A program made the position numbers and the translations under genes. This document shows, piece after piece, positions 26,861 through 39,212 of a stretch of DNA of 64,000 nt. The notes beneath the pieces are model-generated. The model had not been told where the DNA came from, searched no databases, and worked only from the letters and a program-made list of their open reading frames with translations. Within the stretch, counting starts at the first letter, position 1, and every line of letters starts with the position of its first letter. The stretch is from Rubrivivax sp. (GTDB lineage Bacteria > Pseudomonadota > Gammaproteobacteria > Burkholderiales > Burkholderiaceae_C), in the NCBI GenBank assembly GCA_004210455.1, contig SEFA01000007.1, positions 46,339 to 110,338 on the forward strand, in the 5' to 3' direction.

Positions 26861-28960
26861 ATGGTGAAAACCCCGAGCGGCGCCGCCCTGGCGCCGCGAC
26901 TGCTGCGCGCGGCGCGGCGCGAGCTGCTGGACACCGGGCGGCTCAGCGTCGAGACGCTAGAGGAAGGCCTGAGCCGCAGCTGGCTGCGCAGCCGCGATTT
27001 CGGCCTGAGCCCCGTCGGGCGTCCGCCGGGTGCTCCGCACGCTTCGGGCGCGCAGCTTCAACGCGCGCTGGAGCGCCAGCATGAACTGGTCGCCCACGCG
27101 CGGCCGGTGATGGAAGACCTCTTCGAGCAGACCCGCGACGGCGACGGGCTCGTGATCCTGGCCGATGCGCAGGGCTTGCTGCTGGGGGCGCTCGGCGATG
27201 GGCGCTTCGTCGACCGCGCGCAGCGCGTGGCGCTTCGACCCGGCGCGATCTGGGACGAGCGCTGGCGAGGCACGAACGCGATCGGCACGGCGCTGGCAGA
27301 GCAGCGGCCGGTGGCGGTGCTCGGCGGCGAGCATTTCCTGGAGCGCAACGCTTTCCTCAGCTGCACGGCCGCGCCTATCCGCGATCCGCAAGGGCGGGTG
27401 CTGGGCGTGCTCGACATTTCCGGCGAGCAGCGCGGCTTCCAGCGGCACACGCTGGCGCTGGTGCGCTCGGCGGCGCGGATGGTGGAGCACCGGTTGTTCC
27501 AGACACGGCACGCGGACGGGCTCCGTCTGCAGATGCATGTTCAACCGGAAGGGATAGGCACGCCGACCGAAGGCCTGCTCGCATTGAGCGAGGACGGCTG
27601 GATCCTCGGCTGCAACGCGGCGGCGCAGGCATGGCTGGGGACGGACGCGGCGCGGCCCAGTCCGCTGGAGGCGGTGCTGCCGGTGCGGTGGACCGAGTTG
27701 ATGGACTGGGCGCGGCAGGGCGGCGAGGGCGCACGGCTGCTCCACCGCGACGGCGCGCCTGCACTGTGGTTGCGGCTCGATGCGCCGCGCGGCTGGCGAC
27801 GACCCGCCACGCCTGCCGCGCCCGCCGCGCCTGTGGCAAACCCGGGCGCCAGGGTGATGTCCGCGATGTCCGCAATCGTCGATGCGGAACTCGTGGCGCC
27901 GGTCGAAGACGCCCTTCAGGCGCTGGACGTCGGCGACGCCGCGATGCATCAGGCGGTGCTGCGCGCGCGTCGTGTGCTCGACAAGCCGATCCCGTTGCTG
28001 CTGCAGGGCGAGTCGGGCGTCGGCAAGGACCTGTTCGCGCGCGCGGTGCATGACAGCGGACCGCGGCGGGACCGACCCTACGTGGCGGTGAACTGCGCCG
28101 CGCTGCCGGAGACGCTCATCGAGGCGGAGCTCTTCGGCTACCGGCCCGGCGCGTTCACCGGGGCGTCCCGCGAGGGCGCGCAAGGTCGGCTGCGCGAGGC
28201 ACACGGCGGGACCCTGTTCCTCGACGAGATCGGCGACATGCCGTTGCCGCTGCAGGCGCGGCTGCTGCGGGTGCTGCAGGACCGGCAGGTGCAGCCGCTG
28301 GGCGGCGGGCCGACGGTGCAGGTGGACTTCCAGCTGATCGGCGCGAGCCATCGCCCGCTGCGGCCGCTGGTCGCGCAGGGACTGTTCCGCGAAGACCTGT
28401 ACTACCGGCTGAACGGACTGACCCTGTGCCTGCCGCCGCTGCGCGCGCGCCAGGACTTGCCCGTGCTGGTGGCCCGCCTGCTGGCGGCGCTGGAACCGGC
28501 GCGGCGCGTGATGCTCGACCCGTCGCTGGCGCGGGAGCTGAGCGCCTACCGCTGGCCCGGCAACGTGCGCCAGCTGGCGCAGGCGCTGCGCATCGCCTGC
28601 GCGCTGATGGAGCCCGGCGAGTCGGTGATCCGTCGCGGCCATCTGCCGGACGACCTGGTGGAGGAGCTCGACCAGAACGAGCCGATGGCCATCCCGGTGC
28701 TCGTGCCGCCCCAGGCCCGGATGCCGGCCTCGACCTCGACCGCGACCTCGACCGCGGTGTCGAGCCGATCGGGCGGATCGAGCGGATCGTCGCGGCGGGC
28801 CGCCGCCGCGGAAGCCGCGCCCGAGATGCTGCGGGACCAGTCCCGGGCGCATGCGCGAAGGGTCCTGGACGAGTGCGACGGCAACCACTCCGCGGCGGCA
28901 CGGCGCTTGGGCATCGGGCGCAATACGCTGTACCGGTTGCTCAAGTCGACCGGCGCGTGA
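26861..28960 (+). CDS. Sigma54-dependent activator, AcoR-like
   Basis: Starts at ATG 26861 behind AAGGAGA; 699 residues. N-terminal GAF-like sensor at ~80-205 (WRGTNAIGTALAEQRPVAVLGGEHFL; FLSCTAAPIRDPQGRVLGVLDISGE), a short PAS-like stretch, then the AAA+ core with Walker A GESGVGKD, GAFTGA loop, Walker B GTLFLDEIGDM and the sensor region RWPGNVRQL, and a C-terminal Fis-type HTH (NHSAAARRLGIGRNTLYRLL). A Ser/Thr-rich linker precedes the HTH. It should sense an aldehyde/alcohol-related signal and activate exaC through the sigma54 promoter between them. GAFTGA and Walker motifs are intact. Confidence 0.92.
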   Translation: MVKTPSGAALAPRLLRAARRELLDTGRLSVETLEEGLSRSWLRSRDFGLSPVGRPPGAPHASGAQLQRALERQHELVAHARPVMEDLFEQTRDGDGLVILADAQGLLLGALGDGRFVDRAQRVALRPGAIWDERWRGTNAIGTALAEQRPVAVLGGEHFLERNAFLSCTAAPIRDPQGRVLGVLDISGEQRGFQRHTLALVRSAARMVEHRLFQTRHADGLRLQMHVQPEGIGTPTEGLLALSEDGWILGCNAAAQAWLGTDAARPSPLEAVLPVRWTELMDWARQGGEGARLLHRDGAPALWLRLDAPRGWRRPATPAAPAAPVANPGARVMSAMSAIVDAELVAPVEDALQALDVGDAAMHQAVLRARRVLDKPIPLLLQGESGVGKDLFARAVHDSGPRRDRPYVAVNCAALPETLIEAELFGYRPGAFTGASREGAQGRLREAHGGTLFLDEIGDMPLPLQARLLRVLQDRQVQPLGGGPTVQVDFQLIGASHRPLRPLVAQGLFREDLYYRLNGLTLCLPPLRARQDLPVLVARLLAALEPARRVMLDPSLARELSAYRWPGNVRQLAQALRIACALMEPGESVIRRGHLPDDLVEELDQNEPMAIPVLVPPQARMPASTSTATSTAVSSRSGGSSGSSRRAAAAEAAPEMLRDQSRAHARRVLDECDGNHSAAARRLGIGRNTLYRLLKSTGA

Positions 28961-29155
28961 ACGGCGAACGACGGCGCGTGGAGACAGGGAGGGCCGCGTA
29001 GGGCATCGCCTCACGCGCGCATCAGCGATCCGCCGGATTGACGATGGGGTGAACCCGCCTTTCGGACCCTCCGGACGCTGCGTATTCTTTCGTTCATGCG
29101 GTCCAGGGTTTCTTGGTGGTGGATCCGCAGAGGCGCAAGCCGGACGTCAATGGGT

Positions 29156-29191
29156 AAGGCGGACATTCGAAAGGATGTCCGCCTTCGTCTT
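29156..29191 (+). terminator. Strong hairpin with short T run
   Basis: An 11-bp perfect stem AAGGCGGACAT (29156-29166) / ATGTCCGCCTT (29175-29185), 8-base loop, followed on the plus strand by CGTCTTTT. It lies about 200 bases after the AcoR-like gene and 20 bases past the end of the minus-strand gene at 29211. The rest of the 28961-29210 gap holds no supportable gene; a small RNA ending at this hairpin is possible. Confidence 0.65.
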
Positions 29192-29210
29192 TTGCGGGCC
29201 CCGTGTGCCG

Positions 29211-29627
29211 TCACGCCGTCCCACGCTGGAATTCCTGGATCACGCGACCGACGCGTGCGCTTTGCATGAGCGCTCCGAGCTCTTCGATCAACTGATCGCC
29301 GCTGCCGCAGGGAAGGTCCATGAAGTTGTAGACCAGGCTGACGGAGAAACCGTCGTTGAGATCCATGTCCCAGCCGGCAATGATCCGACCCCGCCGCTCG
29401 TCGTCGACGCTTCGGATAACGAGCCGCTCCCGCAGCTTGCCGATGCGCATGAGCTTCTCGTCCTCATCGTTGCGGAACTCCCCGACATGAAGGCACGCTG
29501 TGCCGAGGCTGGCGATGCGGATCGCCCGATCCAGTTCATCGAGAATGCCTCGGATCTCGGCGCGGTGGCCTTCAGCGGTGGTGGCGGCGCGGATGCCGTC
29601 CTGGATGTGTTGCGCGAAGTCGGTCAT
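29211..29627 (-). CDS. Small protein coupled to an EEP nuclease, unknown function
   Basis: Encodes 138 residues, family not recognised. Soluble, acidic, with helices at both ends and a central beta part (RLVIRSVDDERRGRIIAGWDMDLNDGFSVSLVYNFMDLP, quoted by key parts: VIRSVDDERR, WDMDLNDGF). It overlaps the nuclease gene upstream by ATGA, so the two proteins are made together. A role as partner, inhibitor or immunity factor of the nuclease is inferred from that coupling alone. Codon use looks less GC-biased than the flanking housekeeping genes, a sign of possible transfer. Confidence 0.55.
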   Translation of the reverse strand: MTDFAQHIQDGIRAATTAEGHRAEIRGILDELDRAIRIASLGTACLHVGEFRNDEDEKLMRIGKLRERLVIRSVDDERRGRIIAGWDMDLNDGFSVSLVYNFMDLPCGSGDQLIEELGALMQSARVGRVIQEFQRGTA

Positions 29628-30571
29628 GAGGAGACCCTTTCAAGATGGCCAATGATGGGCAGATGGTCGAAGAGACCGTGAGGAAGCTGCCTGTCGTCTT
29701 CGAGCCTCGGTAGCGCGGAGACGCGCGTCTGCTCTTCGCTCAGGCGCCAGCCCGAGCGGCCGAAGAGCAGCGCCGAGGAAACGATCAACTGGTCAAAGGT
29801 GTGCCAGTGCGAGAACTTGTCGCCGTGATGGAAGTAGGAGCCCGGGTCGTTGTGCCGGGCTTCGGCAGGCGGCGGCGGGAAGGCATTCAGATGGCGCCAG
29901 AAAGGGTTGTAGAGAAACCTCGGATTCCGTAGGACCTTGGCGCGGTCCCTGCACGCGCAGAGATGACGCTCCATGCCTTCATCGAAGGGCTCATCGTTGT
30001 AGTCGCCGACCAGGACGATGTTGGCCTTGGGGTCGAAATCGAGGATCTCGTCGTCGATCCATCGCCTGAGAAAGGCGGCGATGTGCGTTCGCTCAGGGTC
30101 GCGTCGATCCAGATGGAGACGGCTGGGCCAGTGCGAGGCAATCACGTGGAGACGCCTGCCTGCCTCATGCGACCAAGCGGTGAGTTGTATGCCGACCTTG
30201 ATCACCGATCCATGCCGCGGCTCGGTGATGGGCTTGACGTCCTCCACCTCCAGGCATTCTTCCCGGGCGAGGAAACAGATCGAGAAGCAGCTCCTGCCCG
30301 CTCGTTGGAATGCTGGAGTCCACGCGTACCCGTTGGCGGCGATCGGGCAGTGGTGGCGCAGCTCAGCCAAGCTGTGCTCGGCCAGTTCCCCCAGAACGAT
30401 GAGGTCCGCCTGGACCGTCTCGCACAGATGGGTGAGGACGGCGGCGGCCGTTTTGAAATCCGCTTCCTTGGCGCGCCGCGGGTCGCGCGTCGGCGATAGC
30501 CCCGTGTTCCACCACGCAATGCGAAGGCCCGGATCGGGCTTGTGCGGATCAATCGGTTGGTCTGATTTCAT
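29624..30571 (-). CDS. Endonuclease/exonuclease/phosphatase (EEP, DNase I-like) family protein
   Basis: About 315 residues from ATG 30571, which has GAGGTG roughly 13 bases ahead (an upstream start at 30607 is possible). EEP motifs are intact and in order: IAWWNTG (Asn), VLGELAEHS (metal Glu), VIASHWPSR (His), IVLVGDYNDEPFDE (Asp-x-Asn) and LFDHLPIIGHL (Asp-His). It has no signal peptide, so it acts in the cytoplasm; substrate (DNA, RNA or phospho-compound) cannot be told. It is coupled to the 138-residue gene and divergent from the pseudo-kinase/CHAT pair across a 319-base region. Confidence 0.8.
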   Translation of the reverse strand: MKSDQPIDPHKPDPGLRIAWWNTGLSPTRDPRRAKEADFKTAAAVLTHLCETVQADLIVLGELAEHSLAELRHHCPIAANGYAWTPAFQRAGRSCFSICFLAREECLEVEDVKPITEPRHGSVIKVGIQLTAWSHEAGRRLHVIASHWPSRLHLDRRDPERTHIAAFLRRWIDDEILDFDPKANIVLVGDYNDEPFDEGMERHLCACRDRAKVLRNPRFLYNPFWRHLNAFPPPPAEARHNDPGSYFHHGDKFSHWHTFDQLIVSSALLFGRSGWRLSEEQTRVSALPRLEDDRQLPHGLFDHLPIIGHLERVSS

Positions 30572-30890
30572 GGCCGGAATACACCTCGGCAACGGTGCGT
30601 TCGACATCGCCGAGCCCTGGCTGCCGGCGCCTGCTCCACTGCTGAATTTTCGCGGGGAGGGCCGTCACTCTACGGGCTCGGAATTCGCAAGGCCAGCGTC
30701 GGAGCGCTCTCGAATTGGTGGACTTTCAAGCCGCGATACCGGACTTCAGTCAGGGCACCGACCGATACCTGCAGTGGGCGAGGATCCCTATGTTGTCAGG
30801 CGCGCCGCCCGACGTATCGGCGTAGCCTTCAGGCCGTCGACTGGGAAAGACTGCAGGACTGACGGCCAGGGATGGCCAGGAGGCGACCTC

Positions 30891-33465
<2,575 letters not shown>

Positions 33466-33473
<8 letters not shown>

Positions 33474-35058
33474 CATCCTCCTCATGCTCAGCCCCCAGCA
33501 GCAGGGCAGTCTCGGCCCGCAGATCAAGAAGCAGCTGCGGCAGCTCGGCCGTCACACCATCCAGGAGGAGACCAACCGGGAGACCGGACTGGAGCTGCTC
33601 ACCGGCCAGCCCTTCGACTACATCATCGTGGGCAGCCAGTTGGCCGACGACGCGGGCGCGGTCGTCGCCGAAGATGGCGGCCTGGCGTTCTGCCGCGAGG
33701 TGCGCGTGCTCGGCAACACGCCGATGATGCTGCTGGCGCCGGCGATGACCACCGAACTGAACATGGCCTGCATCCGGCTGCGGGTCACGCTGCATGCGGA
33801 CCCGGCGTCGGCGGGCAGCTTCGCGCTGGAGCTGCTCGGTCTGGAATCGCCGGACGCAGACGATGCCGTGGCGGGCGGCCCGGGCAACGACGCGCCGATG
33901 AGCCGCGGCGGCCGGGCGCGCGCGGCCGTGGTGAACCCGTGCCTGGACATCCGCGTCTCCGCCATCGCCGACAACTGGCGCTTCGAAATGCACGGCATCG
34001 ATTTCCAGTTCCAGGGCGCGGGTCCGTTGACGGTGAGCAAGTCGGCGCGGCTCGACTGGCAGGCGCAGTACATGCACGAGCCGGACTGGTACAAGGAGTT
34101 CTCCCGCATCGGCAAGAGCATCCGCATCGCGCTGTGCGAGGACCAGGAGAGCTTCCGCCTGCAGCGCGAGAACGCGCGGCTCAAGGCCTTCCAGCAGCTC
34201 GGCGATGCCGGCAGGGAGGTGACGGACCGCATCACCTTCGAGGTCTCGGAGGACTGCTATCCGCTGCTGCTCGAAGCGATGTTCGAGCCCTCGCAGGAAG
34301 TGCCGTGGCTGGCGAAGGCGGCCTCGATGTCGCGTCGGCTCGCGGCCTCGAAGGAGAGCCAGAGCAGCCTGTTCGCCGGCCCGGTGGCGGCTCGCCGCGC
34401 GCTGCTGATCTGCGCCGACACGCATGGCACGGCCTACGACGACCAGCTCAAGGGCGGCGCGCTGCAACTGGCGCCGCTGACGGCCGTGCGGCGCGAATGC
34501 GCCCGGGTGAAGAAGCTGCTCACCCGGCCGGACCCGCGCAGCGGGCAGCCGCTCTTCCACGAGCGCAACGTCGCCGTGATCGGCCTCGACGGGCCGCTCA
34601 GCCGCGAGAGCCTGGTGGCGGCGCTGGGCGACGGCGGCTGGGACCTGATCCACTTCGCCGGCCACACCTGTTTCCAGCCGGCCGGCGCGCGGCAACTGGG
34701 CGGCACGGGCTTCCTGTTCGTCGGGCCGAAGGACGAGCCGCAGTGCGTCGACTTCGGCGACATCCTCGGCTATCTGCGCGACACGCGTTTCGTCTACCTG
34801 AGCAGCTGCGAGAGCGGCAACTCCGGCTTCGCGACGCTGGCCGCAGAGGCCGGCATCCATGCCGTGCTCGGTTATCGGTGCCGGGTGAACGACCGCACGG
34901 CGGCGGTGCAGGCGCTGCTGTTCTATCGCATGCTGCAGCGCAGCCGCTCGCTGGACGCCGCCTTCGGTCACGCGCGGCGGCGTCTCTATCGCCGCTACGA
35001 AGGCCAGGACAACGCCTGGGCCTCGGCGATGCTGGTCACGTCGGGTGTCCTGTCATGA
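33466..35058 (+). CDS. Pseudo-receiver fused to a CHAT (caspase-like) protease
   Basis: Encodes 530 residues. Residues 1-125 have a receiver-like alternation (DILLMLSP, DYIIVGSQLAD, TPMMLLAPAM, VTLHADP), but the acidic pair is missing and Gly56 stands where the phospho-Asp belongs. A middle beta/helical region (~150-300) is unassigned. Residues ~310-530 are a CHAT domain: ALLICADTHG, the catalytic His400 in LIHFAGHTCF and Cys448 in VYLSSCESG, then GIHAVLGYRCRVND and AVQALLFYRML. Clan-CD proteases of this type cleave partner proteins in stress or cell-death pathways. It overlaps the sensor gene by 8 bases and the convergent MBL gene by 23. Confidence 0.8.
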
Positions 35059-36247
35059 GGTCGAGCGACATTCCCGCCGCGGCGTCGGTCGGGTAGAAGG
35101 CCTGATGGCCGTGCGCGGCGCGCAGGGCGGGCTCGTCCCACGGCGCGGTGCGCGCCGACCGGTAGTTGAAGAGCAGCCGGGCGCCCGGCACGTTCCGCAC
35201 GACGGTGTGAAGCGCCTCGTCGTCGGGGTGGTTGAAGAGGCTGCCGTCGGTCGAGATCAGCCAGGTCGCGCAGTCGATCCGGCTCAGGAAGTCCTCGCTC
35301 AGGTTGGCGGCCGACCCGTGATGCGCCATCTTGACCGCGTCGAGCCGCAGGCGCGGTTCGCCCGCGGCGCCCGCAACGCGTCGCAGCGCGGCGGTCAGCG
35401 TCGGTGCGTGGGCGTCGCCGAGCAGCGCGATGCGACGGCCCTGGTACTCGGCGATCACCGCGATGCTGGAACCGTTGGCCACCGCGTTGTCGATCGGCCC
35501 GAGCGCCAGCGCGGTCGAGGACAGCATCTCCTCGGGTCTGGGCCGTCGGCGCAGTCCGCCGGAGCGGAAGGCCGCGCGACCTTCGAGGCGCGCGCCGAGC
35601 GCGGCTTCATCGCTGGCGTCCAGCTCGGCGCGTTCCAGCGCGCGATCCCACGCGGCGCGCAGCTTCTCGAGCTTGTCCAGCGTCGGCGACAGCAGCGTCA
35701 GGCGCAGCCCGCCGGGCAGCTCGCGCACCGGCAGCGGGCCGATCGCCGGCACGAAGATCGGCGCGCCCTGGAAGGCCGCGTTCCATTGCCGGTCCTCGAT
35801 GCGGACGCTGATCATCGAACCCTGCAGCGCGCTGCGTTGGGCGTTCACGTCCGCACCTTGCCCGATCGACCCGCCTGACCCACCAGGAACGCCGGCCGCA
35901 TGGTTGGCGTTGGCCGCGCCAGGGCGGGGTGGCGGTGGCTCTTTCAAAGGCTGCGCGATGTGCGGCCATCCGTTGAACCAGATGTCGCGGAAGGTCGCCA
36001 GTTCGCGATGGTTGAGCAGCTTGAGGCAGCCCTCGATGTGATCGCCATCGACATGCGTGATGACGAGCAGCTCCAGCTCGCGCTGGTCCGCGGGAAGCGC
36101 GGCGAGCCGCTGAGACAAGGTGCCGTAGGCGCCGATCGGGCCGCCGTCGATCAGTACCCGATGCGGACGGGCGGCGTCGCCGTACTCCAGCAGCAGGCAG
36201 TCGCCGTGGCGGGCGGGCAGCAGTTCGATGCGGAAGATGTCGGTCAT
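35036..36247 (-). CDS. Metallo-beta-lactamase-fold hydrolase (ComEC-like C-terminal type)
   Basis: Encodes 403 residues with no signal peptide. The metal motif THVDGDHIEG (His65, Asp67, Asp69, His70), the bridging Asp in IALLGDAHAP and the late HHGSAANLS are all present; the spacing resembles the ComEC/Rec2 hydrolase domain, which acts on DNA, but related stand-alone proteins have other substrates. A Gly/Pro/Asn-rich insert (about residues 104-135) is unusual. It is 37 bases upstream of no further gene on its strand but follows the patatin gene by 36 bases, so the two are probably cotranscribed, and its end overlaps the CHAT gene. Confidence 0.82.
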   Translation of the reverse strand: MTDIFRIELLPARHGDCLLLEYGDAARPHRVLIDGGPIGAYGTLSQRLAALPADQRELELLVITHVDGDHIEGCLKLLNHRELATFRDIWFNGWPHIAQPLKEPPPPRPGAANANHAAGVPGGSGGSIGQGADVNAQRSALQGSMISVRIEDRQWNAAFQGAPIFVPAIGPLPVRELPGGLRLTLLSPTLDKLEKLRAAWDRALERAELDASDEAALGARLEGRAAFRSGGLRRRPRPEEMLSSTALALGPIDNAVANGSSIAVIAEYQGRRIALLGDAHAPTLTAALRRVAGAAGEPRLRLDAVKMAHHGSAANLSEDFLSRIDCATWLISTDGSLFNHPDDEALHTVVRNVPGARLLFNYRSARTAPWDEPALRAAHGHQAFYPTDAAAGMSLDLMTGHPT

Positions 36248-36283
36248 CGCGAGGTGCCTGGGAACGACGGCCGTGGGGCGGCC

Positions 36284-37411
36284 TCAGTTCAGCGCGTGCT
36301 TCGGATACGGCCAGGCCGGCGACTGATGTCGCGTGGCCACGTGCGGCGCGCGTGAACGCACCGCCGCGTCGCTGACCGCGTAGCCCCAGTTGATGAGCTC
36401 GCACTGTTCCTGGTCCTTGAAGCGGTCGAGCCGCGTGCGGATCGCCGCCAGGTCCGCGACGCGCGCCGCGGCGACGGGCAGCGTCGCCTCTTCGGTCGCG
36501 GGATAGTCGGCCATGTCCGTGTCGATCGCCCAGAACGCGCCCTTCGCGTCGCCGCGGGCGTAGGCCGCGATCAGCATGCGCTTGCGCAGCGCCAGCGCCT
36601 GGTTCAGGCCGATGTCCATCGTGCGCATCAGCTGGCGCGGCGCCATGGTGCCGATGCCGGCGTCGATGTCGAAGGGCTTGCCGGCGTCGCTGACCAGCAC
36701 CGTCTCGTAACGGCCCCAGACCGTCTCCAGTCCCAGGTTGTCGTAGACGCCGCCGTCCGCCAGCATGAGGCGGCGGCGATAGTCGACCTGGTCGTAGAGA
36801 TCGGCGCCGTCGACCTTCGTGAAGTCCTCGGGCCGGACCTCCAGCTCGATCGGTGCCAGCACCGGCGGAAAGGCGCTGGAGCAGGCGACCGCCGTCGCCA
36901 CGTCGAAGCGCGGTTTCGGGATCAGGCCGATGCGGTAGTCGCCCGCGTAGGGCTTGGAGAAGCGGAAGCTGACGCCGGTCGCGTAGTTGGTCGCGTTGAA
37001 CACGAAGCGCGGATCGTCCGGCAGCGATTGCAGCGAGGCGTCGAGACCCAGGCGCTTGCGGTACTCGTCGGCGACGGCTTCTCCCGCGGAGCGGAACGGA
37101 TTGAACGCGCCCGACAGCACCGAGGCGACGTCGATGTTGCGCGCGCAGAACTCGCGCAGCGGGGCCGCGACTTCGGCCTCGAACAGTGCGGAGCGGCCGT
37201 CCTCGCCGAACGCCAGCCGCGGCCAGCGCACGGCCAGCAGGCCCGAGGTGATCGAGCCGCCGGACACACTGGAGATGCGCGCCAGCCTGCCCAGCGTGCC
37301 GAGCTCGTTGAGCCGCCACAGCACGCCGACGTGGAACAGCACGGCGCGGAAGCCGCCGCCCGAGAGTGCCAGCGCGATGCCGCTGGTGCGTGCGGTCTGA
37401 TCGAAGGGCAT
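36284..37411 (-). CDS. Patatin-like phospholipase
   Basis: Encodes 375 residues, no signal peptide. Patatin motifs: oxyanion loop LSGGGFRA (17-23), nucleophile Ser50 in ISSVSGGSI (the first Gly of GxSxG is Ser, a variant common in some bacterial patatins), and the catalytic Asp219 in LADGGVYDNLG. Membrane-lipid hydrolysis by such enzymes is the killing step in several bacterial defence systems (for example CapV in CBASS). It is first in a two-gene unit with the MBL hydrolase, facing the sensor/CHAT pair, which is the main reason to suspect a shared pathway. Confidence 0.88.
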   Translation of the reverse strand: MPFDQTARTSGIALALSGGGFRAVLFHVGVLWRLNELGTLGRLARISSVSGGSITSGLLAVRWPRLAFGEDGRSALFEAEVAAPLREFCARNIDVASVLSGAFNPFRSAGEAVADEYRKRLGLDASLQSLPDDPRFVFNATNYATGVSFRFSKPYAGDYRIGLIPKPRFDVATAVACSSAFPPVLAPIELEVRPEDFTKVDGADLYDQVDYRRRLMLADGGVYDNLGLETVWGRYETVLVSDAGKPFDIDAGIGTMAPRQLMRTMDIGLNQALALRKRMLIAAYARGDAKGAFWAIDTDMADYPATEEATLPVAAARVADLAAIRTRLDRFKDQEQCELINWGYAVSDAAVRSRAPHVATRHQSPAWPYPKHALN

Positions 37412-37604
37412 GGCGGTCTCCCGCTGTGTGGATCGCTCAGCCTAGGCGCCCGATGGGCAGGTCGCAACCAGTCAAGTTTGGGGGGCGAGATTTCAATCTT
37501 GTCATGTGGCTGTGCGTTTCGCGTGCGACCTCGATTTCTACAGTCCGTTCCAGGCAGTCGGCACAGGGCCGCTGCAGATCTTCCTGTCCACGCGAAAGAG
37601 TCCC

Positions 37605-38426
37605 ATGAACCGCAAGACCTTCCTCGGCCAGTTGGTGGCCGCTGCCTTCGTCGCCGCCGTCTCCCTCGGCGTCGCGCATGCCGAGACCGATGCGGCGCCG
37701 TCCGCCCCGCAATCGCCGGCCGTCTCGACCAGGTCAGCGCCGGTCGCCGTGCACAACGTCGTGCTGGTGCACGGCCTGTACGCCGACGGCTCCAGCTGGG
37801 GCAAGGTGATCCCGCTGCTGCAGGCCAGGGGCCTGCACGTGACCTCGGTGCAGAACCCGCTGACCAGCCTGCAGGATGACGCCGACGCCGTGAAGCGCGC
37901 GCTGGCGCAGCAGGACGGTCCGACGCTGCTGGTCGGCCACTCCTACGCCGGCATGGTGATCACCGAGGCCGGTGCCGACCCGAAGGTGAGCGGCCTGGTC
38001 TACATCGCGGCGCGCGCACCGGACGCCGGCGAGGACTATCCCGCGCTGACCCGCAGCTTCCCGACCGCGCCGGCCGGCGCCGGCCTGAAGTGGAGCGGTG
38101 ACTGGGGCAGTCTGTCGCAGGACGCCTTCCTGAAGGACTTCGCCGGCGACCTGCCGTCCACCGAGGCGCTCAGCTACTTCGCCGTGCAGCAGCCCTTCGC
38201 CCGCGCGGTGGCCAGCGGCAAGACGACGACCGCCGCCTGGCGCATGAAGCCGAGCTGGTACGCCGTGTCGACGCAGGACCGCACCATCAATCCCGACCTG
38301 CAGCGCTTCATGGCGCAGCGCATGGGCGCCGCGACCGTCGAACTGAACGCCAGCCACGTCTCGCTGCTGTCGCAGCCGCAGGCGGTGGCCGACCTGATCG
38401 TCAAGGCCGCGCAGGGCCGGCGCTGA
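37605..38426 (+). CDS. Exported alpha/beta hydrolase
   Basis: 273 residues from ATG 37605 (GAAAGAG ahead). A signal peptide (residues 1-26, ending VAHAE) is followed by an alpha/beta hydrolase core: VVLVHGLYADGSSW with the oxyanion region, nucleophile Ser in LLVGHSYAGMVI, and His in NASHVSLLSQP. The family includes esterases and salicylate/haloperoxidase-like proteins; substrate unknown. The 193-base region upstream separates it from the divergent patatin gene. Confidence 0.88.
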   Translation: MNRKTFLGQLVAAAFVAAVSLGVAHAETDAAPSAPQSPAVSTRSAPVAVHNVVLVHGLYADGSSWGKVIPLLQARGLHVTSVQNPLTSLQDDADAVKRALAQQDGPTLLVGHSYAGMVITEAGADPKVSGLVYIAARAPDAGEDYPALTRSFPTAPAGAGLKWSGDWGSLSQDAFLKDFAGDLPSTEALSYFAVQQPFARAVASGKTTTAAWRMKPSWYAVSTQDRTINPDLQRFMAQRMGAATVELNASHVSLLSQPQAVADLIVKAAQGRR

Positions 38427-38504
38427 GTGGATGCCGATAATCCGCGACGTGAACCCGCGCCGCCTCGGGGCATCGAGTCCGGCGCTGGCGTTCAAGGAGC
38501 AGGC

Positions 38505-39212
38505 ATGCGTGTCCTCGTTGTCGAAGATGAACCGAAGCTGGCCGGCTACCTGCGCAAGGGGCTGACGGAGAACGGCTACGTCGTCGACGTCGCCGCCGAC
38601 GGCATCGACGGCCGCCACCTGGCGCTGAACGGCGAGTACGACCTGATCGTGCTCGATGTGATGCTGCCAGGCATCGACGGCTTCAGCGTGCTGAAGGCGA
38701 TCAAGGCGGAGAAGGACGTGGCCGTGCTGATGCTGACCGCGCGCGACGGCGTCGAGGATCGCGTCCACGGACTGCAGGAGGGCGCGGACGACTACCTCGT
38801 CAAGCCCTTCGCGTTCTCGGAGTTGCTTGCACGGTTGACCGCGCTGCGCCGGCGCGGCGTGCGCTCGGGGTCGGGCGCAAACACCGGCACGGCGGGGGCT
38901 TCGGACACGATGCTGACGCTCGGCGACCTGCAGCTCGACCTCGCGCGCCGGAAGGCGTTCCGCGGCGGGCTGTCCATCGCCCTGACCAACAAGGAGTTCC
39001 TCCTGCTCGCGCTGCTGATGCGCCGTCGCGGCGAGGTGCTGTCGCGCACCGTGATCGCGGAGCAGGTCTGGGACATGAACTTTGACAGCGACACCAACGT
39101 CGTCGACGTCGCGGTGCGTCGGCTGCGCGCGAAGGTCGACGACCCGTTCGACACCAAGATGCTGCGCACCGTGCGCGGCATGGGCTACGTCCTGGAGGCG
39201 CCGTCGTCATGA
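38505..39212 (+). CDS. OmpR-family response regulator, CusR/CopR-like
   Basis: Starts at ATG 38505 behind AAGGAGC; 235 residues. Receiver domain with acidic pair in VVEDEPKL, phospho-Asp in [11 protein letters not shown] and Lys in YLVKPF; winged helix at ~135-232 ending [11 protein letters not shown]. The closest type is the copper/heavy-metal regulators partnered with CusS-like kinases. ATGA overlap with the kinase gene. No metal-export genes are adjacent, so the stimulus is open. Confidence 0.92.
   Translation: MRVLVVEDEPKLAGYLRKGLTENGYVVDVAADGIDGRHLALNGEYDLIVLDVMLPGIDGFSVLKAIKAEKDVAVLMLTARDGVEDRVHGLQEGADDYLVKPFAFSELLARLTALRRRGVRSGSGANTGTAGASDTMLTLGDLQLDLARRKAFRGGLSIALTNKEFLLLALLMRRRGEVLSRTVIAEQVWDMNFDSDTNVVDVAVRRLRAKVDDPFDTKMLRTVRGMGYVLEAPSS

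Noticed and set aside
23373..26867. An 1164-residue plus-strand frame across the chemoreceptor and exaC.
   Set aside because: It runs through the chemoreceptor in another frame and antisense to exaC; no family pattern.
26957..29014. A 685-residue minus-strand frame.
   Set aside because: Antisense of the AcoR-like activator; Arg/Gln/His-rich with no motif.
29011..29214. A 67-residue minus-strand gene (Arg-rich).
   Set aside because: It spans the hairpin at 29156, overlaps the start of the terminator region and has no ribosome site or family pattern.
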